Shown here: positions 17,821 through 28,662 of the stretch, piece by piece | Position numbering within the stretch: position 1 is the first letter of the stretch | Layout of the letters: every line of letters starts with the position of its first letter | Assembly: GCF_030053115.1 (NCBI RefSeq) | Contig: NZ_CP125619.1 | Location: forward strand, 931,001-995,000 | Source of the DNA: Pseudomonas svalbardensis | GTDB lineage: Bacteria > Pseudomonadota > Gammaproteobacteria > Pseudomonadales > Pseudomonadaceae | DNA length: 64,000 nucleotides | Direction of reading: 5' to 3' | The notes under the pieces: model-generated | Seen by the model: only the letters and a program-made list of their open reading frames with translations | What the model was told of the DNA's origin: nothing | Databases searched by the model: none | Program-made: the position numbers and the translations under genes

Positions 17821-18714
17821 TTATTTGATGGGGTGCTGGCGCAGGAAATCTGCAGCAACGGATGAAGGGCTTTCGTGATCGACGTCGACCCGCGCATTGA
17901 GCTGGCGCATGGTGGCGTCGTCGAACAGTTCAGCCAGCGGCTTGAGTTCTTCGGCGAGTTTCGGATGAGCATCGAGATACACCTGACGCACCACCGGTGC
18001 TGCGGTGTAGTCCGGGAAGTAATGCTTGTCGTCTTCCAGCAGTTTCAGCTTGAAGGCGTTCAAACGACCGTCAGTGGTGTAGACCAGACCGGCAAACACT
18101 TGACCATTGCGCAGGGCGGTGTAGACCAGCCCGGCGTCCATCTGGCGGATGTTTTTGCGGGTCAGGTTCATGCCGTAGAGGTCGACCATGCCGTCCAGAC
18201 CGTCGGAACGGTTGGCGAACTCGGTGTCCAGCGCCACCAGGTGATGGGTCTTCGCCTCAGCCTGCATCACCGTGTTCAGCTCGCTGATGGTGTTGATCTG
18301 CGGGTAGGCCTTCGCTGTGTTTTCCGGCAGGGCCAGCGCGTAGGTGTTGCTGAATTTCGACGGGGTGAGCCAGATCAGGCCTTTTTTCGCGTCGAGTTCT
18401 TTCACCTTGGCGTAGGACTGAGCGCTGTCGAGTTTTTCAGTGATGTGGTTGTAAGCCACCAGCGAGACGCCGGTGTATTCCCACATCAGGTCCAGCTGAC
18501 CACTTTCGTGGGCGCTGCGGGCCAGGTTGCTGCCCAGACCGCCGGTCACTTGGGTGTCGTAACCCTTGGTGCGCAGGTATTGGGAGGTGATTTCCGCCAA
18601 CAGGGTTTGTTCGGTGAACACCCGGGCACCGATGCGGATCACCGGTTTTTCAGCGGCTTGGGCAAATCCTGCGAACAGCAGAACGCAGCCTATTAAAAAG
18701 CTTAATGTCTTCAT
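17821..18714 (-). CDS. opuCC: Osmoprotectant substrate-binding protein OpuCC
   Basis: 297 residues from ATG 18714. Signal peptide MKTLSFLIGCVLLFAGFAQAA, then an OpuAC-type periplasmic binding domain starting KPVIRIGARVFTEQTLLAEI. The family fold binds quaternary amines in an aromatic cage; candidate aromatic residues are scattered (for example MWEYTGVSLVAYNH). The open frame continues upstream into opuCD, but that is an out-of-frame shadow. It lies between the two permease genes, as in PA3889. Confidence 0.88.
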   Translation of the reverse strand: MKTLSFLIGCVLLFAGFAQAAEKPVIRIGARVFTEQTLLAEITSQYLRTKGYDTQVTGGLGSNLARSAHESGQLDLMWEYTGVSLVAYNHITEKLDSAQSYAKVKELDAKKGLIWLTPSKFSNTYALALPENTAKAYPQINTISELNTVMQAEAKTHHLVALDTEFANRSDGLDGMVDLYGMNLTRKNIRQMDAGLVYTALRNGQVFAGLVYTTDGRLNAFKLKLLEDDKHYFPDYTAAPVVRQVYLDAHPKLAEELKPLAELFDDATMRQLNARVDVDHESPSSVAADFLRQHPIK

Positions 18715-18734
18715 AAAAATTCCTTTGCCGAGGC

Positions 18735-19451
18735 TTAAGACGGGCGGAGGCCGCGTTCGAGCCAGAGGCGGCTGGCGAGTGTCACCAGGCCGTCGAGCAG
18801 CAAGGCCAGCAGGGCGGTGCAGGCCGCGCCGAGCAGCAGTTGCGGCTGATTGTTCAGGGCGATGCCGGGGAAAATCAGGCTGCCCAGACTGTTGGCGCCA
18901 ATCAGGAACGCCAGCGGTGCGGTACCGACGTTGATCGCCAGCGCCACGCGCACGCCACCGATGATGATCGGCACGGCGTTCGGCAGTTCGACCCGCCACA
19001 GCACCTGAGTCGGTGTCATGCCGATGCCGACGGCCGCTTCCTTGAGCGAACCCTGAACGTTTTTCAGGCCTTCATAGGTGTTGCGCACGATCGGCAACAG
19101 CGAGGCGAGGAACAGGGCGAAAATCGCGGGGCCGCTGCCGATGCCGAGGATACCCAGGGCGATGGCCAGTACGGCAAGAGGCGGCACGGTGTTGCCAATG
19201 TTGAAGATCTGCATGAAGCGTTCAGCGCGGCCCACCATGGTCGGGCGGCTGAGGAAGATACCGGCGGGTATGCCCACAACGAGGGCGGCCAGCATGGAAG
19301 CGAGGACGAGAATCAAATGGGCTTGCAGGTAAAACAACAAATCGTCGCGGTAATGTTCGATCGTGTTGATGCCAATCCAGTGGACCAGCAGGGCCAGAAG
19401 GGCGACGACAACCGCACCTCCTATCAGCCCTTTGCCATAGCGAATAGCCAC
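18735..19451 (-). CDS. opuCD: Osmoprotectant ABC transporter permease OpuCD
   Basis: 238 residues from GTG 19451, chosen because AAAAAGGAG stands eight bases before it and the protein then begins AIRYGKGLIGGAVVVALLAL, a first membrane helix. The transport loop EAAVGIGMTPTQVLWRVELP is clear. It is the first gene of the minus-strand opuC operon and pairs with OpuCB in the membrane. Confidence 0.87.
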   Translation of the reverse strand: MAIRYGKGLIGGAVVVALLALLVHWIGINTIEHYRDDLLFYLQAHLILVLASMLAALVVGIPAGIFLSRPTMVGRAERFMQIFNIGNTVPPLAVLAIALGILGIGSGPAIFALFLASLLPIVRNTYEGLKNVQGSLKEAAVGIGMTPTQVLWRVELPNAVPIIIGGVRVALAINVGTAPLAFLIGANSLGSLIFPGIALNNQPQLLLGAACTALLALLLDGLVTLASRLWLERGLRPS

Positions 19452-19814
19452 AGGCAGACTCCTTTTTCTTTGTCGGCGAACGCAGTCCCGAGTGGCATGC
19501 CATTCCTGGCTGCCGGGATTATCAACGTTCGCGAGAAGCAGCTCTTCATGCTGATAAAACCGCATGAGATCGAGCCATAAGCGCAGCCTCGTCAGGCCAA
19601 CTTGCTGATTTTTCAGCCCCTGGTACGAGTGCCGTAACAGGGGAGTGGACGTCTACACCTTTTAAAAGGTTCCATAATTAACAGCATTTAGCCACCCTTG
19701 ATCTCCCTTCCGGCCCGTCGATCGCCGTTGGCGACAGGGCGAGCGGTGGTCCGTAAGGCTCGGTTTGCGCTATACTCGCCGCCCTTTTTTGAATCACCTG
19801 CCAGGCGATTTCCC
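19452..19814. other. Divergent opuC / prfC intergenic region
   Basis: 363 bp between opuCD and prfC, without a credible gene. A TATACT at 19771-19776 is a plausible -10 element for prfC, with the ATG 39 bp further on. Promoters for the osmotically regulated opuC operon must lie at the left end, but no operator was recognised. Confidence 0.5.
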
Positions 19815-21398
<1,584 letters not shown>

Positions 21399-21416
21399 GC
21401 GCTGATCGGCTACACC

Positions 21417-21447
21417 GAAAACCCCGTTGCGAGAGCTGCGGGGTTTT
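21417..21447 (+). terminator. prfC terminator
   Basis: ACCCCG...CGGGGT stem with TTTTTT after it, directly downstream of prfC. Confidence 0.75.
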
Positions 21448-21492
21448 TTGTTGGGTGTCCGTTCGTCGATTTCATGGTTGAAAACAGGTTCA

Positions 21493-21510
21493 ACTGTCAG
21501 ATTTGACAGT
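21493..21510 (+). promoter_or_regulatory. Palindromic box A (ACTGT-N8-ACAGT), 76 bp before orphan gene A
   Basis: ACTGTCAGATTTGACAGT is a dyad with arms ACTGTCA/TGACAGT. It is nearly identical to box C (40833-40850) and related to boxes B, D and E. It fits CTGT-N8-ACAG, the half-site layout of LexA boxes. TATAAA at 21533-21538 could be a -10. Confidence 0.65.
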
Positions 21511-21586
21511 AGAACTGTGGGGGCATCTTCGGTATAAAAAATGGGGAGAAATGATTCTCTACAGTATTTTTTTAAAGGAGATTGTC

Positions 21587-22081
21587 ATGACAGCTAATAC
21601 AGATTCTGGAACTACAGGTGAATATAAAGTTGATCTCAAGGGGATGTTTCAATTTAACGCAACCCAGTGTGAGTTGCGGCTATATCGCCCGCCTTTTTTC
21701 GAAAGCCACTTATCGGGGGGCGATGATGCAGGCAACGCATCTTTTGTAGACTTCTTTTATATACGCGAAATCCAAAAGGGTAAGGAGTATAAACTTTATC
21801 CCGATAGAAATGACGACCTGCCAAGTGACAGTGCCGTGTCGTTTTACTTTAGAACTGCCGACGGCGTCCAGTGGCACCCCGTGTCTGGGGGGACAGTTCG
21901 TGTGAGTAATATTGATGCCGTCAAAAATGAAATCGAAGTGGTTTTTAAATGTACCGTTGAAAGCGATAGAGGGGAGCCCAAGAGGGTTGATGTGACAGGA
22001 AGTGCAAATCTTTCTGGCTTGTCGAAATTGTCTGTGCTCGATGAAGTTGAGACTCAATTTAAATTAAGAAGTAAAAAGTAA
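21587..22081 (+). CDS. Orphan protein A, 164 aa, unknown function
   Basis: No family recognised. ATG 21587 follows AAAGGAG. The protein has no signal peptide or membrane segment and is rich in alternating beta-type stretches (YKVDLKGMFQFNATQCELRL, NEIEVVFKCTVESDRG), suggesting a cytosolic beta-sandwich. Codon use is more AT-rich than the flanking genes (AAA, TTT, GAT common), which hints at horizontal origin. It stands alone between prfC and an accessory block, with its own operator-like palindrome upstream and terminator downstream. It shares this arrangement with orphan genes at 36839, 40401, 43653 and 44251. Confidence 0.75.
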   Translation: MTANTDSGTTGEYKVDLKGMFQFNATQCELRLYRPPFFESHLSGGDDAGNASFVDFFYIREIQKGKEYKLYPDRNDDLPSDSAVSFYFRTADGVQWHPVSGGTVRVSNIDAVKNEIEVVFKCTVESDRGEPKRVDVTGSANLSGLSKLSVLDEVETQFKLRSKK

Positions 22082-22088
22082 GTGCCTA

Positions 22089-22118
22089 AAAACCCCGCTG
22101 TGAAAACTGCGGGGTTTC
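22089..22118 (+). terminator. Terminator of orphan gene A
   Basis: AACCCCGC / GCGGGGTT stem around TGTGAAAACT, ending in TTTCTT. Confidence 0.7.
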
Positions 22119-22140
22119 TTAATGCCCCGATTTCGACGCT

Positions 22141-22262
22141 GTTAGTTGGTTTGGAGATAACTCTTATTCAAAACCAATCTCCCCACAAACGGCATTCCGT
22201 CCATTCGTTAGCGTCCTATCTGGAGAACCTGGCTGATCGGAACTAGTTTTCATTCAGCGCCA
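22141..22262 (+). repeat. Direct repeat R1, upstream of the 22309 gene
   Basis: About 120 bp closely resembling 24181-24302. The best-conserved part is GGCATTCCGTCCATTCGT, AGCGTCCTATCTGGAGAAC, ATCGGAACTAG and ATTCAGCGCCA. It sits just before a start codon, as its partner does, so it may be a duplicated control region. Confidence 0.75.
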
Positions 22263-22308
22263 CGGCAATCGGGTTTTCTGCCGTCAGGCAACCCATGCTG
22301 CATCTAGT

Positions 22309-22779
22309 ATGGTGACGCCGAGTGCCTATGGTCTTTTGGGGTATTGCTCAGGTGTGGAAGTGACGAAACATCACTGGACACAGGTTGCCACTACTTCATT
22401 TTTGTTGGTTCAACATCTCGCGACCAGCGACATGGTTCTGCACTTACTCGACGGAAATTTCGAGGGCGCTTCTGCTCCACGCTATACGCAGACAGCCAAC
22501 GGTTTATGGGTACAGTCGGAATATGCGCATTTTCCTGGCGCGACCTGGAGTCCTGACGAGGTTCTCGAACCCACTTTTTATACGCACCTGCCACCTACCG
22601 CATTGGAAATGACTGCGCAGGTCAGGGCCAATGGCGGCTCGGGAATTGTCGTTTCGCTTCATGAGTGCATGCAGCACTACAGCGAATGCACTCAGTTGCT
22701 CGCAAATACGCCAGCCAGCCTTTGTCTGAAGGTTCAGCGATACCATAACTCAAGGCTCCGGAGCGCTGCTAACCCATGA
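22309..22779 (+). CDS. Unknown protein, 156 aa, possibly a gene remnant
   Basis: Unrecognised. The frame is open for 156 codons with believable codon use, including Cys-containing segments (LGYCSGVEV, LHECMQHYSECTQL). The start ATG GTG at 22309 lacks a good ribosome-binding site. No signal peptide or membrane helix is evident. It follows repeat R1 closely, as the 24344 gene follows R2. It could be a truncated part of a longer ancestral gene. Confidence 0.4.
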   Translation: MVTPSAYGLLGYCSGVEVTKHHWTQVATTSFLLVQHLATSDMVLHLLDGNFEGASAPRYTQTANGLWVQSEYAHFPGATWSPDEVLEPTFYTHLPPTALEMTAQVRANGGSGIVVSLHECMQHYSECTQLLANTPASLCLKVQRYHNSRLRSAANP

Positions 22780-22943
22780 GAATGGGATGTTGCGCAACGG
22801 TTTTTCTGTAGGTTTTTTCCTTTGGCCGGGTAGCTTGACTCTGGTTTTGCGTTGTTGGCGTTTCTACTCGAGACAACTCAGTCGTAGCCGTCTACTGTTC
22901 GAAAGGCAATTGGCAAATAGCTGTCTTTTTAAGGATCAATGGA

Positions 22944-24188
22944 ATGATGAGTCGGCTGACTCACCTGCTGCGGCTGGATGGCTATTTCTGCACCATGGCC
23001 TGGGTGCTGGCGGCGCTGCTTTTCATCAATCGCTTGAGCAGCATGGTCAAGCTGTTCATGGCGCTGTACCTGCGTCAGGAACTGGGGCTGGCCATTGAAA
23101 CAGTCGGCTGGCTGCTGTCCGCTTACGGCGCCGGACTGCTGATCGGCTCGATGCTGGGCGGATGGCTGAGCGATCATGTGCCCACGGCGCGGCTGACGGC
23201 TGCGCTGTTTTTTGCCTCGGTGTGGACGCTGGTCTTGCTCGGGCTGACCACGCAGGTGCCGCTGCTGGCAGGTTTGCTTTTGCTCAGCGGGACACTCGAC
23301 GGAGCTATTCGTACGCTGCATCAGCGGCTGATCATGGAGTACTGCGAGGTGGCGCAGCGTTCTCGCGCGCAGACCTTGAGCCGTGTCGCCAGAAACCTCG
23401 GGATGGCTGCCGCCGGCTTGGCGGGCGGGGTGCTGGCGCAGACCGATTTTCGCTGGGTGTTTTTTGTCAGCGCGGCCATGACGCTGCTGGCATTGCTTTG
23501 GTTTGTCCGCACGACATGGCATCGACCGGTGCTGATTCCTGACGAAACGCCCGATGTCGGCACAGGCACAGGCACAGGCGTCCCCTATCGAGATCGACCG
23601 TTCCTCTGGTTGCTGGCAGCGGTGATCCTGCTTGGCATGGCGTTCGACTCGATCTACAGCATGCTCGGCAATTACCTGCGGGATTACTACCGGTTGAGCA
23701 CTGAAGCCATCGGTTGGCAGTTTGGGCTCAATGCGATGCTGATTGTGGTATTGCAAATACCGCTTTCGCACTGGGGTGAACGCTGGGGCGCGCGCCGGCA
23801 ACTGGCGGCGGGATGTGTGTTGCTGGCGGTCGGACTCGGCATGTTGCCGCTCGGTTCCGGGATGTTTTACGCCTGCCTTTCCACTGTGGTCTGGACCCTG
23901 GGGGAAGCCCTGTTCATGCCGCCGCTCAATGTACTCGTCATGCAGCACGCGCAAGCCGGAAAAAGCGGCCAGTACTTCGGTCTGTTCTTCATGTGCTGGA
24001 GTGCGAGCGCGCTGTTTTCACCTGTACTTGGCGGTCAGCTTTACGGTCATTTCGGTGGCCACAGTGTCTGGCTCGCAAGCGCGGCTCTGGCGGTGTTGTC
24101 CATACCGCTGTTTTATCAAACAACGCGTTTGTCGGAGCGGCAACGGGTTCTCTCCTCGGCGCGCGGCGAGCCTGCGTCACTTAGCTGA
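22944..24188 (+). CDS. Major facilitator superfamily transporter
   Basis: 414 residues with twelve predicted membrane helices. The MFS signature between helices 2 and 3 is visible as GSMLGGWLSDHVPTARL, and the second half begins near FLWLLAAVILLGMAFDS. The substrate is unknown; the family includes drug and metabolite exporters. AAGGATCAATGGA precedes two adjacent ATG codons (22944 and 22947). The gene lies between direct repeats R1 and R2, and R2 begins within its last codons. Confidence 0.85.
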   Translation: MMSRLTHLLRLDGYFCTMAWVLAALLFINRLSSMVKLFMALYLRQELGLAIETVGWLLSAYGAGLLIGSMLGGWLSDHVPTARLTAALFFASVWTLVLLGLTTQVPLLAGLLLLSGTLDGAIRTLHQRLIMEYCEVAQRSRAQTLSRVARNLGMAAAGLAGGVLAQTDFRWVFFVSAAMTLLALLWFVRTTWHRPVLIPDETPDVGTGTGTGVPYRDRPFLWLLAAVILLGMAFDSIYSMLGNYLRDYYRLSTEAIGWQFGLNAMLIVVLQIPLSHWGERWGARRQLAAGCVLLAVGLGMLPLGSGMFYACLSTVVWTLGEALFMPPLNVLVMQHAQAGKSGQYFGLFFMCWSASALFSPVLGGQLYGHFGGHSVWLASAALAVLSIPLFYQTTRLSERQRVLSSARGEPASLS

Positions 24189-24302
24189 TCTGGTTATAGG
24201 CGTTATTCACAACCAATCTTCCCGCCAAGGGCATTCCGTCCATTCGTCAGCGTCCTATCTGGAGAACTGAATCAATCGGAACTAGATTTTATTCAGCGCC
24301 AG
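24181..24302 (+). repeat. Direct repeat R2, upstream of the 24344 gene
   Basis: Partner of R1 (22141-22262) in the same orientation. The two copies bracket about 1.9 kb with the 22309 gene and the MFS transporter. Confidence 0.75.
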
Positions 24303-24343
24303 AGAGGCACCGCTGTTTCACCTACAAATGGATGGAATCGGTT

Positions 24344-24589
24344 ATGAACAGATTGCTACGCGTTTTACTGATGTCGAAAGTATTGGTAATGCTGGCCCTC
24401 GGCAGTTCGGCGGTCTGGGCCGAGTGCGAGAATCACGATACCCAGGCTTCGAGCGGGCAGGTCGGGCACAGTGATCTGATGATCGCCAAATCCGAATCGG
24501 AGCCCGGTGATCAGGGGCAGGGCGGCAGCGCGGACGATGACGACTCGACCACCGATGATCCGGACAGCGACGAGGCAGAAGGGGCTTAA
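24344..24589 (+). CDS. Small secreted acidic protein, unknown
   Basis: 81 residues. The N-terminus MNRLLRVLLMSKVLVMLALG plus SSAVWA is a good Sec signal peptide with cleavage at VWA-EC. The mature part is hydrophilic and very acidic, ending in a low-complexity tail (ADDDDSTTDDPDSDEAEGA), which could bind cations. An in-frame ATG at 24332 is an alternative start. It follows repeat R2. No family is recognised. Confidence 0.55.
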   Translation: MNRLLRVLLMSKVLVMLALGSSAVWAECENHDTQASSGQVGHSDLMIAKSESEPGDQGQGGSADDDDSTTDDPDSDEAEGA

Positions 24590-24665
24590 ATGACAGGCAA
24601 AAGAAAACCCCGACTGTCGGGCTGATGCGCCATCCGGCAAGAAGGGGTTTGGTTAACTCTGAAAA

Positions 24666-24698
24666 AGCGCGCCTCAGTGACTGAGGCGCGTTTTTTTA
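24666..24698. terminator. Bidirectional terminator
   Basis: GCGCCTCAG-TGA-CTGAGGCGC stem with an A-run on the left and T7 on the right, between the convergent 24344 gene and dppF. Confidence 0.85.
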
Positions 24699-25676
24699 TG
24701 CCGCGCCGTCGAGAAACTGCTCGGCGTAATGGCAAGCCACCTGGCGGCTGTCGAGCAGGCGCAGGGCCGGCTCTTCGGTGCTGCAGCGCTCGGTCGCGTA
24801 CGGGCAGCGCTTGTGGAAAGCGCAGCCGGACGGCGGGTTCAGCGGGTTGGGCAACTCGCCGACGATCTTGATTTTCGGCTTGTTCGGGTCCGGGTGAATG
24901 GTCGGGGTGGCCGACAGCAACGCCTGGGTGTACGGGTGCAGAGGGCGCTCGTAGATGTCGTTCTTCGGGCCCATTTCCACCGGGCGACCGAGGTACATCA
25001 CCATCACGTCATCAGCGACGTGTTGCACCACCGCCAGGTTGTGGGAGATGAACACGTAAGCGGTGTTGAACTCTTGCTGCAAGTCCATGAAAAGGTTCAA
25101 CACCTGCGCCTGAATGGACACGTCCAGCGCCGAGGTCGGTTCATCCGCTACCAGCACTTTAGGCTGCAACATCATCGCGCGGGCGAGGGCGATCCGCTGG
25201 CGCTGACCGCCGGAGAACATGTGCGGATAACGCTGGTAGTGCTCAGGACGCAAGCCCACCTGCTTCATCATCGCCTGCACTTTCTCACGACGTTCGGAAG
25301 CACTTAGGTTGGTGTTGATCAGCAGCGGTTCGCCGAGCTGGTCACCGACTTTTTGCCGTGGGTTCAACGACGCGTAAGGGCTCTGGAACACCATCTGCAC
25401 GTCTTTGCGCAGTTGCTTGCGTTCAGCCTTGTTCGCGCCGGTGACTTCCTGCCCGGCGATTTTCAAGGAGCCAGAGGACGGCTCTTCGATCAGCGTCAGG
25501 GCGCGGGCCAGGGTGGATTTGCCGCAGCCTGATTCGCCGACGACAGCGAGGGTCTTGCCGGCTTCCAGTTCGAACGACACACCGTTCAAGGCGCGCACGG
25601 TCGCATGGCCCTTGAACAGGCCACGGGACACTTCGTAGTGACGGGTCAGGTCGCGGGCGGTAAGTACGACGGCCAT
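24696..25676 (-). CDS. dppF: Dipeptide ABC transporter ATPase DppF
   Basis: 326 residues. Walker A GESGCGKST, signature FSGGQRQRIALARA, Walker B LVADEPTSALD and H-loop VFISHNLAVV. The C-terminal oligopeptide-transporter extension has the four-Cys-type motif (GCAFHKRCPYATERCSTEEP) that binds an Fe-S cluster in DppF/OppF proteins. Its ATG overlaps the dppD stop by one base (TAATG). It is the last gene of dppBCDF. Confidence 0.93.
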   Translation of the reverse strand: MAVVLTARDLTRHYEVSRGLFKGHATVRALNGVSFELEAGKTLAVVGESGCGKSTLARALTLIEEPSSGSLKIAGQEVTGANKAERKQLRKDVQMVFQSPYASLNPRQKVGDQLGEPLLINTNLSASERREKVQAMMKQVGLRPEHYQRYPHMFSGGQRQRIALARAMMLQPKVLVADEPTSALDVSIQAQVLNLFMDLQQEFNTAYVFISHNLAVVQHVADDVMVMYLGRPVEMGPKNDIYERPLHPYTQALLSATPTIHPDPNKPKIKIVGELPNPLNPPSGCAFHKRCPYATERCSTEEPALRLLDSRQVACHYAEQFLDGAA

Positions 25677-26644
25677 TACGCCACCTCCTGATTCAGCGGG
25701 TAGAAGCAGCGGGCGAGGCTGTTGCTTTTCGGGTCAAGGGTTGGACGTTGCTGACGGCAGGAATCCTGCACATACGGGCAACGCGGCGACAGCAGGCAAC
25801 CCTGCGGGCGGTCATAACGACCGGGAACGATGCCCGGCAGCGTCGCCAGGCGCGTGGCGCCCAGGCTGTGTTCCGGAATCGCCTTGAGCAGCGCTTCGCT
25901 GTACGGGTGCGCCGGAATGTCGAACAGCTGAGGCACCTGACCCACTTCGACCGCTTGGCCGGCGTACATCACGCACACACGCTGAGCGGTTTCGGCCACG
26001 ACCGCGAGGTCGTGAGTGATCAGCACCAGGCCCATGTTCTGCTCTTTCTGCAGGGCCAACAGCAGGTCCATGATTTGCGCCTGAATCGTTACGTCCAGTG
26101 CCGTGGTCGGTTCGTCGGCGATCAGCAATTTCGGTTCGCCGGCAATCGCCATGGCGATCGCAACACGCTGGCTCATACCACCGGACAGTTGATGCGGGTA
26201 AGCATCCATACGGCTGGCGGCGCCCGGGATTTCAACTTTTTCCAGCAGTTCGATGGCGCGTGCACGGGCTTGCTTGCCGGACATTTTCAGGTGCAGGCGC
26301 AGCACTTCTTCGATCTGGAAACCGACGGTGTAACTTGGATTCAGCGCGGTCATCGGGTCCTGGAAGACCATGGCCAGATCTTTGCCGACGATCTGCCGAC
26401 GCTGACGATTGCTCAGTTTGAGCATGTTCTTGCCATCGAAATTCAGGGCGTCGGCGGTGACGATCCCCGGATGTTCGATCAGGCCCATCAGCGCCATCAT
26501 GGTCACGGACTTGCCGGAACCCGACTCGCCAACGATGGCCAGAACTTCGCCTTTGTCCACGGTAATGTCGAGACCGTCGACCACCGGAACGGCGTTCTTG
26601 TCGCCGAAGCGAACGTTGAGATTCTTGATTTCTAACAGTGACAT
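25676..26644 (-). CDS. dppD: Dipeptide ABC transporter ATPase DppD
   Basis: 322 residues from ATG 26644 behind GAGGAG. Walker A GESGSGKS, signature [14 protein letters not shown], Walker [13 protein letters not shown]. The C-terminal cysteine motif is [20 protein letters not shown]. It forms the heteromeric ATPase with DppF that powers dipeptide uptake through DppBC. Confidence 0.93.
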   Translation of the reverse strand: MSLLEIKNLNVRFGDKNAVPVVDGLDITVDKGEVLAIVGESGSGKSVTMMALMGLIEHPGIVTADALNFDGKNMLKLSNRQRRQIVGKDLAMVFQDPMTALNPSYTVGFQIEEVLRLHLKMSGKQARARAIELLEKVEIPGAASRMDAYPHQLSGGMSQRVAIAMAIAGEPKLLIADEPTTALDVTIQAQIMDLLLALQKEQNMGLVLITHDLAVVAETAQRVCVMYAGQAVEVGQVPQLFDIPAHPYSEALLKAIPEHSLGATRLATLPGIVPGRYDRPQGCLLSPRCPYVQDSCRQQRPTLDPKSNSLARCFYPLNQEVA

Positions 26645-26654
26645 TTGAATCTCC

Positions 26655-27572
26655 TCAGGCGGCGTTCTTGAGTTTCGGGTCCAGCGCATCGCGCAGGCCG
26701 TCGCCCATCAAGTTGATTGCCAGCACGCTGAGCAAAATGGTCAAACCAGGCAGACTGACGACCCACCAGGCGCGTTCGATGTAGTCGCGAGCCGAAGCCA
26801 GCATGGTGCCCCACTCAGGAGTTGGCGGTTGTACGCCAAGGCCGAGGAAGCCCAATGCGGCGGCATCGAGAATCGCCGAGGAGAAACTCAAGGTGGCCTG
26901 AACGATCAGTGGCGCCATGCAGTTAGGCAGCACGGTGACGAACATCAGGCGTGGCAGACCGGCACCGGCCAGGCGCGCGGCGGTTACGTAGTCGCGGTTC
27001 AGTTCGCCCATCACCGCGGCGCGGGTCAGACGAACATAGGACGGCAACGAAACCACGGCGATGGCAATAATGGTGTTGATCAGGCCAGGGCCGAGGATGG
27101 CGACAATCGCCACCGCCAGCAGCAGGGACGGCAGGGCCAGCATGATGTCCATCAGACGCATGATGGTCGGGCCGAGCAAGCGCGGGAAGAACCCGGCGAA
27201 CAGACCCAAAAGGATGCCCGGAATCAGCGACATCACCACCGACGACAAGCCGATCAGCAGGGACAGGCGCGAACCGTGGATCAGCCGCGACAGCAGGTCG
27301 CGACCCAGTTCATCGGTGCCGAGCAGGAACTGGATTTGCCCACCTTCCAGCCAGGACGGCGGGGTCAGCAGGAAGTCGCGGTACTGCTCGCTCGGGTTAT
27401 GCGGCGCGACCCAAGGGGCGAACAGGGCGCAGAAAATCACCAGCAGCATGAACATCAGGCCGGCGACGGCGCCTTTGTTCTTGGAGAACGCTTGCCAGAA
27501 TTCTTTGTACGGGGACGGATACAGCAGGCTTTGATCGACTGCTACCGCTGGAATTGAAATGGTCATGGTCAT
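26655..27572 (-). CDS. dppC: Dipeptide ABC transporter permease DppC
   Basis: 305 residues from ATG 27572. The N-terminal OppC_N segment ([20 protein letters not shown]) is followed by six membrane helices and the transport loop ([20 protein letters not shown]). It pairs with DppB in the inner membrane and is separated from it by seven bases. A second in-frame ATG six bases later is possible. Confidence 0.92.
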   Translation of the reverse strand: MTMTISIPAVAVDQSLLYPSPYKEFWQAFSKNKGAVAGLMFMLLVIFCALFAPWVAPHNPSEQYRDFLLTPPSWLEGGQIQFLLGTDELGRDLLSRLIHGSRLSLLIGLSSVVMSLIPGILLGLFAGFFPRLLGPTIMRLMDIMLALPSLLLAVAIVAILGPGLINTIIAIAVVSLPSYVRLTRAAVMGELNRDYVTAARLAGAGLPRLMFVTVLPNCMAPLIVQATLSFSSAILDAAALGFLGLGVQPPTPEWGTMLASARDYIERAWWVVSLPGLTILLSVLAINLMGDGLRDALDPKLKNAA

Positions 27573-27579
27573 AATGATC

Positions 27580-28590
27580 TCAGCGCTGGTGACGAATGCG
27601 TGGGTTGGCAAAGCCGTAGAGGATGTCCACCACGAAGTTGACCAGAATCACCAGGCAGGCGATTAACAGGATGCCGTTTTGCACCACGGGATAGTCCCGT
27701 GCGCCAATGGCTTCGATCAGCCATTTGCCGATGCCGGGCCAGGAGAAGATGGTTTCGGTCAGGACCGCACCGGCCAGCAATGTGCCGACTTGCAGGCCGA
27801 CCACGGTCAGTACCGGAATCAGCGCGTTACGCAGGCCGTGAACGAATACCACGCGCGACGGCGACAGGCCTTTGGCGCGGGCGGTACGGATGTAGTCTTC
27901 ACGCAGCACTTCGAGCATCGAAGAACGGGTCATCCGCGCGATCACCGCCAGCGGAATGGTGCCGAGCACAATGGCCGGCAGGATCAGGTGATGCAGGGCA
28001 TCGAAGAACGCACCGACGTCATCGGCCAGCAGCGTGTCGATGAGCATGAAGCCGGTCCGCGGCTCGATGTCATAGAGCAGGTCGATCCGCCCGGACACAG
28101 GGGTCCAGCCCAGGGACACCGAGAAGAACATGATCAGGATCAGGCCCCACCAGAAGATCGGCATCGAATATCCCGCCAGGGAGATGCCCATCACCCCGTG
28201 GTCGAACAGGGAGCCTCGCTTGAGTGCCGCGATCACCCCGGCCAGAAGGCCCAGGATGCCGGCGAACAGCAGGGCGGCCATGGACAGTTCCAGGGTCGCA
28301 GGGAATAGAGAAGTGAATTCGCTCCAGACACTTTCACGGGTACGCAGGGATTCGCCAAGGTCGCCGTGGGCCAGTTTGCCAACGTAATCCAGGTATTGGG
28401 CATACAGGGGTTTGTTCAGCCCCAGGCGCTCCATTGCCTGAGCGTGCATTTCGGGGTCGACTCGACGTTCGCCCATCATCACTTCCACGGGGTCGCCTGG
28501 AATCATGCGAATCAACGCGAAAGTCAGCAAGGTGATGCCGAAGAACGTGGGGATCAATAACCCCAATCGGCGGGCAATAAAACTAAACAT
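27580..28590 (-). CDS. dppB: Dipeptide ABC transporter permease DppB
   Basis: 336 residues. Typical start MFSFIARRLGLLIPTFFGIT, periplasmic loop IRMIPGDPVEVMMGERR, transport loop TARAKGLSPSRVVFVHGLRN. First of the permease/ATPase block dppBCDF, 72 bp after dppA with a hairpin between. Confidence 0.93.
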   Translation of the reverse strand: MFSFIARRLGLLIPTFFGITLLTFALIRMIPGDPVEVMMGERRVDPEMHAQAMERLGLNKPLYAQYLDYVGKLAHGDLGESLRTRESVWSEFTSLFPATLELSMAALLFAGILGLLAGVIAALKRGSLFDHGVMGISLAGYSMPIFWWGLILIMFFSVSLGWTPVSGRIDLLYDIEPRTGFMLIDTLLADDVGAFFDALHHLILPAIVLGTIPLAVIARMTRSSMLEVLREDYIRTARAKGLSPSRVVFVHGLRNALIPVLTVVGLQVGTLLAGAVLTETIFSWPGIGKWLIEAIGARDYPVVQNGILLIACLVILVNFVVDILYGFANPRIRHQR

Positions 28591-28624
28591 CTTGTGGTGT
28601 CCCTCATCAGCCGGTTAGGCGTGC

Positions 28625-28651
28625 CCGGCATTCCTGGGTCAGGAATGCCGG
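28625..28651 (-). terminator. Hairpin between dppA and dppB
   Basis: CCGGCATTCCT-GGGTC-AGGAATGCCGG, a perfect 11-bp stem with no strong T-run. It probably protects the dppA mRNA end and lets limited read-through into dppBCDF, giving excess binding protein. Confidence 0.65.
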
Positions 28652-28662
28652 TAGTTTCTTAT

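Noticed and set aside
22787..23098. Open frame of 103 codons overlapping the MFS start
   Set aside because: Overlaps the MFS gene in another frame and has no family character.
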